Shown here one piece after another: positions 1 to 11,287 of a stretch of DNA of 64,000 nucleotides. Positions within the stretch are counted from its first letter, which is position 1. Every line of letters starts with the position of its first letter. Origin of the DNA: Aptenodytes patagonicus (taxonomy: Eukaryota > Chordata > Aves > Sphenisciformes > Spheniscidae); NCBI RefSeq assembly GCF_965638725.1, contig NC_134951.1, forward strand, positions 22,141,746 through 22,205,745, written 5' to 3'. Below the pieces are notes generated by a model, which was not told the DNA's origin, did no database searches, and saw only the letters and a program-made list of their open reading frames with translations. A program made the translations under genes and the position numbers.

Positions 1-1317
1 AATATGAAAGAACTTCTAGACACACACAAGAACTTCTACAGCCATTCAAACACACTGTAAACTTTTTATCACCAGAGGAAGGAACGTACAACAGTCTGGT
101 GACATTAATACCAAATGAAATAACATCATATGGGAGAGAATTGGCAGGCAATTCTCAATTTTTTTTGAGATCTGGAATAGTCAGAATTCAACTTTTTGTG
201 ACAGATGGGCAACAGGTCAAATATGTTTGCATCCTCGCTTTTGGAACCAATAAATAAGAAAAACCTACTCAAAATGGAGAGCGATAACAGAAAAGTCATT
301 TGAGATTTTTCAGTCATGGCAGCTTGTCTGATTTGTCATCCCACCTTCCCCCTCTCTGTAAACCACTTGTTATGTAGAAATTGCTGTACTGGATCAAGAT
401 GGTGATCCCCATGATGCAGTAACCTGCCTGGGACAATGGCCAGGATCAGGTTTTTTTCAGAAAAAGCCCTGAACTGCTTACAAAGCAGCTGAGGGATAAC
501 CTTCCTAAAGACAAGTTTCCCTCTGAATCTCAATAGATAGTGCTGGCTGGGAAACATAAATACTACAAATGTCTGCTTAAGCTGTGTTGTTGTTTTGGTT
601 TAACTATTTATTAGTAAAATTCTGGATTTTTCTTGCCCAGATGTTTTCAGTCATAGTGTCCTTTAGCAGCTCTCATGAGAAAGTCAACAGTACATTTTTG
701 CACCACATATACCTATATATTTATAAAATTATTTCTGATATTAGATCTGAGTACCAGAACTTTTTTCTGTTAATGCATGACATAATGTTCTTGTAATACG
801 AAACTGCATTCGTATGCAGTCCGGAGCTACAGGACAAAAGGATTAAATATGGCAGTATTCAGTCCTGATAAGCACGCAAATCACTGTACATCAAACATGA
901 AGAATATATTTAGCTGTAAATATAAGCCTATAATTTCATCACCTCATCTCCAGTAAAATGGATCACTGTGACCAGAAAACAGGTACATCCGACTAGACCT
1001 AATTCAGTGCACCAGTGGGCTAGTATGATCCAGGGTACAAAAAGCATCGTGTTCTCTGTTAGTAGTCAGCTGATCAGCAGTAGCTGAAGTAATTAATGCC
1101 CACTCCCCGCTTCTGTTTCCTGCCAACATTAGTATTTTTTCTGAGAAATCCTTTTGCCAAAGGATATGAGCCAACTCCTCTGGTATCATAAGACTATTTT
1201 TCCATTGTTGTGATCAACAGGTCCTTCTCTGTGCCTGTGGACTTAATCCTTCTCGAACTTTCTTTGACTTAATCCTTCTTGAGCCTACTGTGCCCAGTAT
1301 CCCAAGAAATGCCTTCA
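1..1317. other. Intergenic DNA, nothing recognised
   Basis: AT-rich sequence without a supported exon, RNA gene or repeat. In mammals the gene upstream of PXDN is MYT1L, transcribed in the same direction. No zinc-finger coding sequence is visible here, so if that synteny holds MYT1L lies further left. Confidence 0.6.
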
Positions 1318-1319
1318 TA

Positions 1320-2524
1320 AATCATGGAATCATAGAATCATACAATTATAGAATCATTAAGGTTGGAAAAGACCTTCAAGATCATCAAGTCCAACCATTA
1401 ACCTAACACTGCCAAGCCCACCACTAAACCATGTCCCTAAGCACCACATCTACACATCTTTTAAATACCTCCAGGGATTGTGACGCAACCACTTCCCTGG
1501 GCAGCCTGTTCCAGTGCTTGACAACCCTTTTGGTGAAGAAAGTTTTCCTAACATCCACTCTAAACCTCCCCTGGTGCAACTTGAGGCCATTTCCTCTCGT
1601 CCTATCGCTAGTTACTTGGGAGAAAAGACCAACACCCAACTCGCTACAACCTCCTTGCAGGTAGTTGTAGAGAGCGATGAGGTCTCCCCTCAGCCTCCTT
1701 TTCTCCAGGCTAAACAACCCCAGTTCCCTCAGCCGCTCCTCAGAAGACTTGTTCTCCAGACCCTTCACCAGCCTCGTTGCCCTTCTCTGGACATGCTCCA
1801 GCACCTCAATGTCTGTCTTGTAGTGAGGGGCCCAAAACTGAACACAGTATTCGAGGTGCAGCCTCACCAGTGCCGAGCACAGGGGCACGATCACTTCCCT
1901 ACTCCTGCTGGCCACACTATTTCTGATACAGGCCAGGATGCCATTGGCCTTCTTGGCCGCCTGGGCACACTGCCGGCTCATGTTCAGCCGGCTGTCGACC
2001 AGCACCCCCAGGTCCTTTTCCGACAGGCAGCTTTCCAGCCACTCTTCCCCAAGCCTGTAATGTTGCATGGGGTTATTGTGACCCAAGTGCAGGACCCGGC
2101 ACTTGGCCTTGTTGAATCTCACACACTTGGCCTCAGCCCATTGACCCAGCCTGTCCAGGTCCCTCTGCAGAGCCTTCCTACCCTCGAGCAGATCAACGCT
2201 CCTGCCCAACTTGATGTCATCTGCAAACTTAGTGAGGGTGCACTCGATCCCCTCGCCCAGATCGTTGGTAAAGGTATTAAATGGAACTGGCCCCAATACT
2301 GAACCCTGGGGAACACCTCGTGTGACCGGCCACCAACTGGATTTAACTCCATTCACCACCACTCTTTGGGCCCAGCCATCGAGCCAGTTTTTTACTCAGC
2401 GAAGAGTACACCCATCCAAGCCATGAGCAGCCAGCTTCTCTAGGAGAATGCTGTGGGAAACGGTGTCAAAGGCTTTAGTAAAGTCCAAGTAGACCACATC
2501 CACAGCCTTTCCCTCATCCACTAA
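1320..2524 (-). mobile_element. CR1 LINE, 5'-truncated, with reverse-transcriptase frame
   Basis: Chicken-repeat-1 non-LTR retrotransposon on the minus strand. Its 3' end (about 1320-1365) shows the degenerate ATTCTATG-type octamer tail and the conserved GGTTGGAAAAGACCTT block. Upstream it encodes the C-terminal half of CR1 ORF2. RT motif A (FTKAFDTV) is at about 2460-2490, the [10 protein letters not shown] block follows, and the catalytic FADD motif is near 2217-2228. Homology stops at about 2524, so the endonuclease and N-terminal RT are missing; this 5' truncation is typical of LINE insertion. The element sits upstream of PXDN in antisense orientation and is not autonomous. Confidence 0.93.
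1424..2362 (-). pseudogene. CR1 ORF2 remnant (reverse transcriptase C-terminal part, 312 codons)
   Basis: This is the open reading frame inside the CR1 copy. The 312 codons run uninterrupted to the family's usual C-terminus (ending VVLRDMV), with FADD at residues 46-49 of the open segment. The start at 2362 is GTG and is only the point where the frame opens. The homologous frame continues upstream but is cut by one in-frame TGA at 2396-2398, where the family normally has a tryptophan in the segment before VKNWLDG. Beyond that stop the frame is again CR1-like, to about 2524. One nonsense codon and no frameshift over about 1.1 kb suggests a moderately young copy. It has no function as a host gene. 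Confidence 0.88.
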
Positions 2525-5500
2525 GCACTAATACTAGATCTCTCTGTTGCTATTGCCCAGAAATACTTTCCATGTTGTTACATCCTCATATTACATTTTC
2601 CCTTTTCTTGCCTGTTCACTGGTGACTCTTAGACCTGTGATCAACTGTTACATTTTGATCAAGTTTTGGAATATAGCAAAAAAAATTCTATTACCTCTAA
2701 GTAATCTCTAAACTTGCCTTTTTATTTAGTCTGTCACGTCATCAAGTTCTTCATGTACAATATAACAAGTCTGTGCTGATCAATCTTCCCATCTTTGGTC
2801 ATTTCTGGTATTTTTATTTAAGGTCACTAATGAGATTATTTGCCTCAGTAGTACCAAAAAGAGAAAAATTATGGCAGAAACTATATTCACAAATAACTCT
2901 GAGCTCTGTCTTGTCACTACTATATATAGAGAAGTTTTACTTCCATCATAAACGGAGGGATGATGTGGAATGGGGCATGTTCAATCAATTATTCATTTAA
3001 CACTTTTTGTGGAGAAAATCAAATCTAAGTCTAGAGCAAGAGTTTTCATTGCAGACACTTTTTTCAATGGAGGCATTGATCTCTAAACAGAACATTTAAC
3101 CCTGCTGACAGTAGACTTGATTTTCTTAACTACCTCTCATGAACTGTTAGGAATAATCCGTGGATTCTCCGGGGTTCACTATACATTGAAAAATCACTCC
3201 TCTTGCAAATGCTTCCAAAAAGCACGATCAGCCAAACTGTCTGTGGAAGGGATCAAAACAGAAGAATAAAAAGCTGCAGAACAAGTACGCAGGGTCAGTA
3301 AAAAGCAAAAGAAACAGGACAGAGACAGACTATCAAAAATGCAGACATATAAACTGGAGAAAGTAACAAAAAAGATAGGAACAGTTGTGCTATGGTATCA
3401 CAACTATTCCGAGAAGAAAAAGGATACATGATACGGTGGAGTTGGAGGATCCAGGCATGCCCAGAGGAAGTTGTTCAGAAGCCATTTTTTTTTTCTGAAA
3501 TTCACATATTAGCACTTGCACTTATTACATGCTTTTGCATTAGGCTCTGGGCTCTGCCCTGTCTGAAAATGTTGCTCCTTTTGCTATATGATTTAGGCTG
3601 AGAAGCTTTAATCTTAAATTAGCTTCAAATGTGTCCTGCTTTCATGATCTGAGAATAAGAAATTCTTAACATTGGAAAGTCAAACAATGCTTCACTGAAA
3701 AAAACAAAATTCTGTCTCCTACTGCATGACAAACGTTAGGGCCGCGCGCACTTCCCACTGAGCACATGTCTGAGGAGCAACCAACTGTACTGTTGGTATT
3801 ACTGATCAAGTTTCTTTCTCCAGCCCCAAAACACTGTGTGTGTTGCATGACCTATATTTGTGGGCACCTGTAATTTTGCTCAAGCACCCAATTTCCATTT
3901 GATGCTTAAAGAAAGAGTGAGTATCCCCCTGAAGAACAGAGCTTTGGGCCAGGTTATCTTCTTTGTCAGATCTTGTATCCTCACATGAGGATGTCCCTTG
4001 CTCCTGACTCCTCTGGTGATGCTTGTCCTGCTGTACCTTACCAGTAGCTCTGGGGCTGCAGGCACTGAGTGGTCCCAGGGGCAGTGAGACCTGCAGCAGT
4101 TTCAGGGACACCAGCAGCTGCAGCAGAGAGGTCACTGGGGTGACCGCAGCACTAAATGCTTCAAATTACGCTTTAGAGAACACTCTTAGTTTAGGTGCTT
4201 TTTGTGGTTATTTGTCATGAAAATGTGGCATCAATTTATATGCAGCGATTACTTATAATGGGAACACTACAAGTAGCTGCATGTTTTTTTCCATTTTTTT
4301 GGTGATCATGAGCTGGCTGTGGTTATTTTTAAATGGTTTTGTTACTTGAATTAATATAAGTGAACATGTTATATTCAATAGGATCTGAGCAGTGTGCTGT
4401 TAGTAAATAATATGCTTTATACAGAACGAGCTATTCAGTGACCCTCCTAACATATGGAATTGCTTCTACTCCATTCTTCACCGACCTTGGCTTTTATAAA
4501 CAGACAACAGAAGCGCACAAGTCATTACTGGATTTACACATTAAGGGGATGCAGCAAAATGAAAGCAGGTTTTGAGATTTTTTACACATTCAAATCTTTC
4601 TCTATATGGACCATGTTGTCCTTGCCTGACACATCATTCCTAAAGAGATTTATTCTCCACATGCATGAAACTTCAGATTTAATTTTTTCTTGTAACATTA
4701 ACACAAAAGACTAGTGTGTGTGTACGTGCACATAATCTTAAATTGTGAAGTGTGCTGCCTCACAAAATCCCTGGCCATGCCCCAGAGCCCTCAGGCTCTG
4801 CCCAGATGGACGCCCAAGATGTGTGAGCCACATTCATACTTAATCAGATCACTGTAAACACCTCCACCAACAGACATGTTTAAGCCAAGTTAGAAGTAAG
4901 GTCTCCACTCCGATATGAGTAATACCTAACCCTTATTGCTAAAATAGGCATTTCAGCTCTTCTGACACACATGACACAGTACCTATTCACCTCTGATGTT
5001 TATGTACCCATACACATTTTTAGAGTTAATCACCTGTGATTGAAAATGCTGATACCCCAAAACTTCATGTTTCCTAAGAAAAGATGGATCAGGAGAGCCT
5101 TTGCCTCTTGGACCAAGAAAGAATCTTAGCTTTTAGCTCACATTCCACTAACACTTTCAGTAAACTGCAAAAAGAAAAGTTCACAGTAAAATCTATTTTT
5201 GCGGCTCCACCCAGGAAACTAGCATGTCAACAGTAATAGCAGCAAATTTAACTAATTCAAGCCTGTTCAGGAGGAACTTATTTCTGTCAGGTGTCAATTT
5301 TTCTTATTCTTACTTCCTTAGTGAATGCTACCTTCTTAAAAAAAAAAAAAGGTTTTAATCTTTTGAATTTCACTTCCAGTTATTCCACCCTTTCTCATTT
5401 TCACTATCTATGGTTATCAGAATACATGTGAGGACAATTTCTGAAAATAACTTAAGCTGAATTTCCATCCCAGGAGGCAGGTCTGGAAGAAGAATTCATT

Positions 5501-8500
5501 CCATGTGAAAGAAAGGAGTGATCTTTTTAAGCAATTGCATTCACTGTAGGACAGCTGATGCAAAATATTTAAAATTAAGAGCAAAATTGTGGTATGTCTA
5601 AAATTAGATATTGCATCATCAGCTGAACTGCTAAGTTTTTGTAGTCATAACTTATAAGACTGTGTTTGATTATAAGCCATTTTGAACTGACTGGCATAAA
5701 AAGAGAATCTTTTTCAGGATAGGTGGGTAAATAAGCAAGAAGCAATAGCAATATTCATGGCAAAGGTTGCTCCTCTCATCGGACATGCTGATTCAGGTGA
5801 GGCTGCTAGCATTGCACGTGACATGATGTTATCTATAGATAGGGATCATGAAATGCACCATCCCATGGTGCATTTTTTCTACACATGATCAGAAGCTGTC
5901 TGAACAGAGGTGCTCAGCACCCTGGAAAATTATTGTTCTTACATGCTTCAGTTTGAAAATCCTGGCTCAACCTTGATTTTTCAAACTGCAATTTGAATTC
6001 ACCCACTATTTCCTAAGGAATCTGATAAGCATAGTTTAATGCTGATTACAAACAAATCCATAAATAAAAGGTAAAATATATGTGCTACCTGTTATTACTA
6101 ATACTCGTCTATTAAATGACCTGTTTTAAACGTTCCAAGTGCACTCCCTCAAAATCTCATTGAAATCAATGAGCAGGACTTCAAAATGTGAGTGTGACAA
6201 GGTCCTGAGCTGGCTTTGAAGAGGATCTGCCTAGGTGTTGTCCTCACAGTAAGCTCTCCAACGAAGACCAAAAAGATTTTAAACACAAAAAGACAGGTTT
6301 TGAACAAAAGTAGGAGTTTTATTTTTTAAACAGGGAAGGCTCAGAGCAGCTAGAAGAGAAATAAAACAGATGATTCTACAGATGTCCCCATGTGCTCCTT
6401 GCAAGCATGTCCTTACTTCCAATGACTTTCTGAGTCACTGACTCAGCCCTTGCTTAGGCCCCTTGGTCCCAGGAAGCTCTTTGAACCCTCTCTGCTATGA
6501 CTCTCTCAACCGCTAGCTCCTCCAGGCCCCAGCATTCACATGAAGGCGCAACCCTTCTGCTTCTCTGCCACCGGGTTTCACCTTCCTCGATATTTTTTTA
6601 ATAACACAAATGTATAACGATCAAATAAAATGAACACCGTGACTCAAAAATAGAAAATGGAATTAGGAGTCACTCAAGCACCTTCTAATGTTCTGGTTTT
6701 TAAATCTAAGACCTAAAAACTTTGTGCCTTGGAGAGAAAGGGCAGGGAAAACATTAAGAAGAAGGATGAAAAAGAAAGTCTGAAATGAAGAATTAATGAC
6801 TGTGTCCTTTTAATTCTGGTGCCTCTGCGAAAGTTACAAACTAAAATACTAAAAGTATGTTGTTCATGATGATCTTACAAATGATACTGAGATTTATTTT
6901 TTTATTTAAGGACTAGTGTTTTGTACTAAAATGCCAGTCAGCTGTCAGTTTGCTAGTAGATTCCTGTTCAAGAGGATGAGGTCTGTTCTTGTCTGCTTGT
7001 TTCTCCACAAAATTCTCAATTAGACTTTAGCTGATTGAATTTCAATGCAGTTATATTTTAACATAATTCAAAAAATACTGTGCAAATTATAATATGCCAT
7101 TTTGCTACTGGTTCAATATATATTTGGTGCATATTTACAGTAAAAATATTTTCATTTTTTCAGTGGGGAGAGAAGACATGAATTATAGTTTCAGATTGAA
7201 ATATGATATATCTTTACTACAAAACATTTCAAATGAATGGAACATTTTAATTGCACTGGATTTTTAAAAATATTTGCTTTTTTGATAAAACAAAGCTAAA
7301 AAAACCCCCAACCTTCCTCCCTCACCCTCATTACTTCCTGACAGCTTTTTTTAGCTGTTGTTCTGCTAGAAAAAAGAGACAGTAAGGAGAATAGAATGAG
7401 AACTAACAATGAAAGAAAAACAAAGAAAACCAGAAAAATCAACAGAAAAAAATCTAAAATTTGCTAATTTTCTAAAATTCTTCCAACTAACTAAAGTTTC
7501 AAACTATATGATAAGGATAAATAATAGAACCTTAACTCATGCAACCCAGCCATATTTTAAAGATATCATCACTTCCAGTCAGAACTGGATGGGAATCATT
7601 TTGCTTTCCACGGGCTATGCAAAAAGAAACAAAGAAGAACAAACCAGCCAAATGTCCATTTTGTGGATGAGTGTAGGACAGAATGATTAATGGGGGACAG
7701 TGGAGGATGTACAGCAAGGATCGTTGAGAATATAATTACTGTCTGTGCAACTGAAGAGAATTGTACATTACATTGATTTGCATGCAAAAGGTACCGGTAT
7801 TGCTGCAGGTTTTAGTAGTGGGTTTTTTTCTCCATTTGCTTCTTAAGCAGGCTCTGTTTTGCTTACTCTTACCTAAGCCTTGAATCTGGAAAGGCTGTTT
7901 TGCTCTCTCATGGGTCATTCTAAAATTCAAGGGCCAATAGGAAGAGAGCATAGACGGCAGACATTAAATTTTGGTCATGATACAATAACCCGAGTTGCAA
8001 ATCAAGACCTCTGATTTTACTGCTGCTGTAACTCAGGGTTGGACACCTGGAGGAAAGAACACATTTTTGGTTTGTTCTCTCTTTAGTACACATTTGTCTG
8101 TATTCCCGTTCGCAGGAATGTCTTACTGTCTAAAATGACTTAATCCTAACCAGAGATCCTGTAACAAACAACAACAGAACATCAAAGGTGACTAAAGGAG
8201 GAAGATCAAACAGGAATTAGGCAATCCAGGGAGCAATTAGAGGACATCAAAACTACCCTGAGGGAGAGAACAGGACTGAGCTAGCCCACCCTAGTTGAAC
8301 AGTCTTACTGACTTTGATCAGCCAGGAAAACATGGATGAGTTGAGGGAGGTCTGTTGATAGCCTAAATCTCAGACAACCTAGCTGAACACATCGTCTTGC
8401 CTCTTAGTGTACTTTGGTAACTGACCTGAAAGTTTGAGGAACTGTATCTTTCTGGTTTATTATTTTTAAACACAAAAATCTATGTGGAAAAAAATTTTTT

Positions 8501-8824
8501 TTTTCTTCTGAATGTCCTGTTAAAGTATCACATTACTTCTGGTTTTTCAAAGACCTTTGTTTAACTATTACTCTAATGAAACTATGGTAAGTTGATTTTG
8601 CTCCAGAACTGTTGCATTTCACTGGAAGCTAAGGCCATGATAACTAGAGTAGACCATTCCTGTCCCAGATTGTGTCATACTGGTAAAGTTGCTAATGACT
8701 CACCTTTTAGGCTTGTGAGGCATCTTGCCCAAGCTAGTCACTTAGACTCACGCTATTGTTAACATCGAGATGGGCATTTCCAAAGGGCAAGTCAGCTGAT
8801 GACAAAACCACAGAGATGTTGGCT
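2525..8824. other. Intergenic DNA without genes
   Basis: About 6.3 kb of mostly AT-rich sequence. No ORF here looks like a known protein and none is flanked by credible splice signals with conserved coding content. The only structure I single out is the compound inverted repeat at 5844-5890. Confidence 0.6.
5844..5890. repeat. Compound inverted repeat (18-bp stem with one bulge)
   Basis: AAATGCACCAT (5851-5861) and ATGGTGCATTT (5865-5875) are perfect reverse complements around a 3-nt centre. GATCATG (5844-5850) and CATGATC (5884-5890) extend the stem after an 8-nt bulge on one side. Either strand could fold into an 18-bp hairpin. No family is recognised. Confidence 0.8.
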
Positions 8825-9058
8825 GGAGGGGATGTCTGAAGGCCTCTTGGCCAGCCTCCTGCTCAGACAAGGACTATTGCCAGCACTATCTCATATCAGC
8901 CACGGCTTTGTCTAATCCAGTCTTGAGAGCCTCTCAGAAAGAGGATTCCCAGCATTTCTGTGTAACCTGTGTCAGTGCCACACTACCATCCTGGTGAAAA
9001 ATATTTTTACATGACATCCAACCTAAACTTTTCAAGTCACAATTTACCATTGCACCTT
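8825..9058 (-). mobile_element. Older CR1 LINE 3' fragment
   Basis: The + strand reads as the reverse complement of a CR1 3' region. Recognisable blocks are CTCCTGCTCAGACAAGGACT, then a stretch like the CR1 'cagccacggctttgtc' segment, then CCTGGTGAAAAATATTTTTA and ATCCAACCTAAACTTTTC. It is clearly more diverged than the 1320-2524 copy and lacks coding capacity. Confidence 0.78.
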
Positions 9059-9075
9059 GTTATATATATCATATA

Positions 9076-9470
9076 TGCTGGGGGGCACTGGGGCAGCCCC
9101 AGCCCTGGGGACTGGGATGAGCCAAGGCTGGGCAAGGATGTTGACCCATGGGTTGGGGTTGGGATCAGGCCCACTGGGGGAACCGGCGTCAGACACAGCC
9201 CTGGGATGGCTGGGCAAGGCTGTGGGGACAGGGCTGAGCTGAGGCCAGGCTGGAAATGGCAGTTAGCTTAAAAGCAGGGCTGTTTGCCCTTGCAGGGGGG
9301 GCTGGCTTTCCCCACAGCAGCTCCCTCTCCTCAAGGACCAGCTCTGCTCTTCCCAGGCTGGCACTGCACCACAGTAGCTAGGCCCCCGGGCTCAGGGCAC
9401 CCAGGACCCTGATGGTATCCATCTCACCCAGGACCCTAACGGTTTCCATCTGGGAAATGGGCACAGTCCT
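9076..9470. other. GC-rich intergenic patch with short internal repeats
   Basis: About 400 bp of GC-rich but CpG-poor sequence in otherwise AT-rich DNA. It includes a 27-bp tandem duplication (9398-9424 and 9425-9451, three mismatches) and recurring GGCTGGGCAAGG motifs (near 9126 and 9209). It could be a decayed repeat or a regulatory patch; nothing decides between these. Open frames in it are compositional. Confidence 0.5.
9398..9451. repeat. 27-bp tandem duplication
   Basis: Two adjacent 27-bp units beginning CACCCAGGACCCT and ending TCCATCT differ at three positions. Confidence 0.85.
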
Positions 9471-10420
9471 ACTGCATTTGTCTGTCTTCAGAGAAGGCAC
9501 CGGTTTTTATTTATGTCTGTAAAACATGGGTGGGTGGCTCTGATCCTGGCTGAGGCCTCCAGGCACAGCTGTAGTACAAATAATAGCCTGGAATCTCTTC
9601 TGGGTGAGGTATTTCCTCAGTGTAGGCAAGGGATTAAACTAATAACACCCAATTTCCCGTTATGCTGATATTAAGGAAAATTACTCTGTGGGAAACCAGG
9701 AGCTTGTTGGTTTGAGTACATCTTCCTTGGGGCAGATCTCTTCAGGGGAGTTTTCTTATTTTTCTCTACCATTACTGGCCAACTCTTCCACTAGGTACAT
9801 CGGCTGGCTGTTGAGCAAGGACCTATGGTTTTCTACGTTTTAAGCAGCTTGCCAAAGCAAGGCTTAGTATTATTTTTCATTTTTATTCATTTCTTTTTTC
9901 TAGCATATTGTTTAAAAAGCCAGGATAAAAAGAGGGTTATCCTATTGCGTTATCTACTTTTCAAGCCTGACTTCACTAGCCAATGCAGGTTAATAAGTGT
10001 TTTACCCCCACTGTCATCTGTGATAGTTGTGTGCAATCAAAAAAAAAAAAAAAGCCTATAGATCTAATAGATCCATATTGCACAGTTAGTAAAAACAAAG
10101 CTTATGGGCATTTCCTTAAATGTCAGATAATGGGTTAGCAAAGTTCATTTCCTACAGCTACACCCAACAAACTCTTTCTTTGAAACGGAGAACACATTAA
10201 AACACATCGTTAAAAAAACCCAGAAATATCTGGCAAATATAAGTTATACTGGCTGATTTAAGATATGGTAAGCATCTTTCCTTGGACACATACAGTAGCA
10301 CCAGGTAGCCTGACTGAGGTGAAGACTCAAAGATACTTTGGAAGAGAACCTTTACTTTTTTTGCCAGTTTATAGAGAATCTGTCCCAGGAGTTTCTTATT
10401 ATATAAGAAACTTATATAAT

Positions 10421-10573
10421 GTATGTAGTAGAAATAAAAGGCACCATTATATGCTTTCAAAACCATTCTGAGTTTTGCTTCTGTCTTTAAAAGATTAAAG
10501 ATCAGATGTGTTTAAGCTTTAGTCCTGTGTTGGTATATTATAATAAAACCACTTTAAATACATGTTTTTATTG
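10421..10573. repeat. 153-bp direct repeat, copy 1
   Basis: This is identical to 11135-11287 apart from one base (G at 10428 versus A at 11142). The match starts at GTATGTA and ends at TTTTTATTG, with unrelated sequence on both outer sides. It is not a recognised transposon, has no terminal inverted repeats and encodes nothing evident. Confidence 0.95.
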
Positions 10574-10835
10574 CATATTCAGATGATCTACAAGACATGA
10601 GGCAATTAAAGATACCCTAGCACATTCCAGAGAACAGTACACTCTTGTTTGAACTTGGAAGGAACCTTTCTTATAATGTAACCAGTGAAGGAGTAACTTT
10701 CCCCGGAAATTCATATTATATTCAGGAAAGGAGAATGGCAGCTTTTAAAGATATCAACAACATCACTTTCCCAGCTGAGAGGAAGAAGGATATTTGAATC
10801 TGACTTCTGTGGAGACAACATCCTTAATCTTCTTT

Positions 10836-10897
10836 GGACTCGATGATCTTAAAAATCTCTTCCAACCTAAATGATTCTATGATTCTATGATTCTATG
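10836..10897 (+). mobile_element. CR1 LINE extreme 3' end
   Basis: GGACTCGATGATCTTAAAAA is followed by TCTCTTCCAACCTAAATG and a tail of three ATTCTATG octamers (10874-10897). This is the diagnostic CR1 3' terminus, here on the + strand. Only about 60 bp are recognisable, so it is a severely 5'-truncated insertion. Confidence 0.9.
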
Positions 10898-11134
10898 TCA
10901 TAAATTCTTGAATGCCCATGGTCAGAGAAGAAGTTATATTGCCTCTGACTGATCTATGAAGAAGCATGCGGTATTTCAAAAAGTATGTATCAGAGTAAAG
11001 CATAAGCTTTCCTGGATAGTTGAGAAAAGTTTATGAACAAGCATTTATGAATTTAAATAATTGACTTGGCTGATACCCTGAGTTTAGCACATTTGCTGAC
11101 ATGCCATCCAGCTACCCCATGATACTCGCTTTGC

Positions 11135-11287
11135 GTATGTAATAGAAATAAAAGGCACCATTATATGCTTTCAAAACCATTCTGAGTTTTGCTTCTGTCT
11201 TTAAAAGATTAAAGATCAGATGTGTTTAAGCTTTAGTCCTGTGTTGGTATATTATAATAAAACCACTTTAAATACATGTTTTTATTG
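11135..11287. repeat. 153-bp direct repeat, copy 2
   Basis: Second copy of 10421-10573, offset by 714 bp in the same orientation, 152 of 153 bases identical. The 561-bp spacer includes a CR1 3' tail. Confidence 0.95.

Noticed and set aside
1514..2302. 262-codon + strand open frame
   Set aside because: It is the antisense of the CR1 reverse-transcriptase frame; the minus-strand reading has RT motifs and the + reading has none.
4130..4145. GGTCAC/GTGACC inverted repeat resembling a hormone response element
   Set aside because: The half-site spacing does not fit the 3-bp estrogen-receptor arrangement and a single short match is expected by chance.
8969..9271. 100-codon + strand open frame
   Set aside because: It begins inside an old CR1 fragment and runs into a GC-rich patch; composition and the mixed origin argue against a gene.
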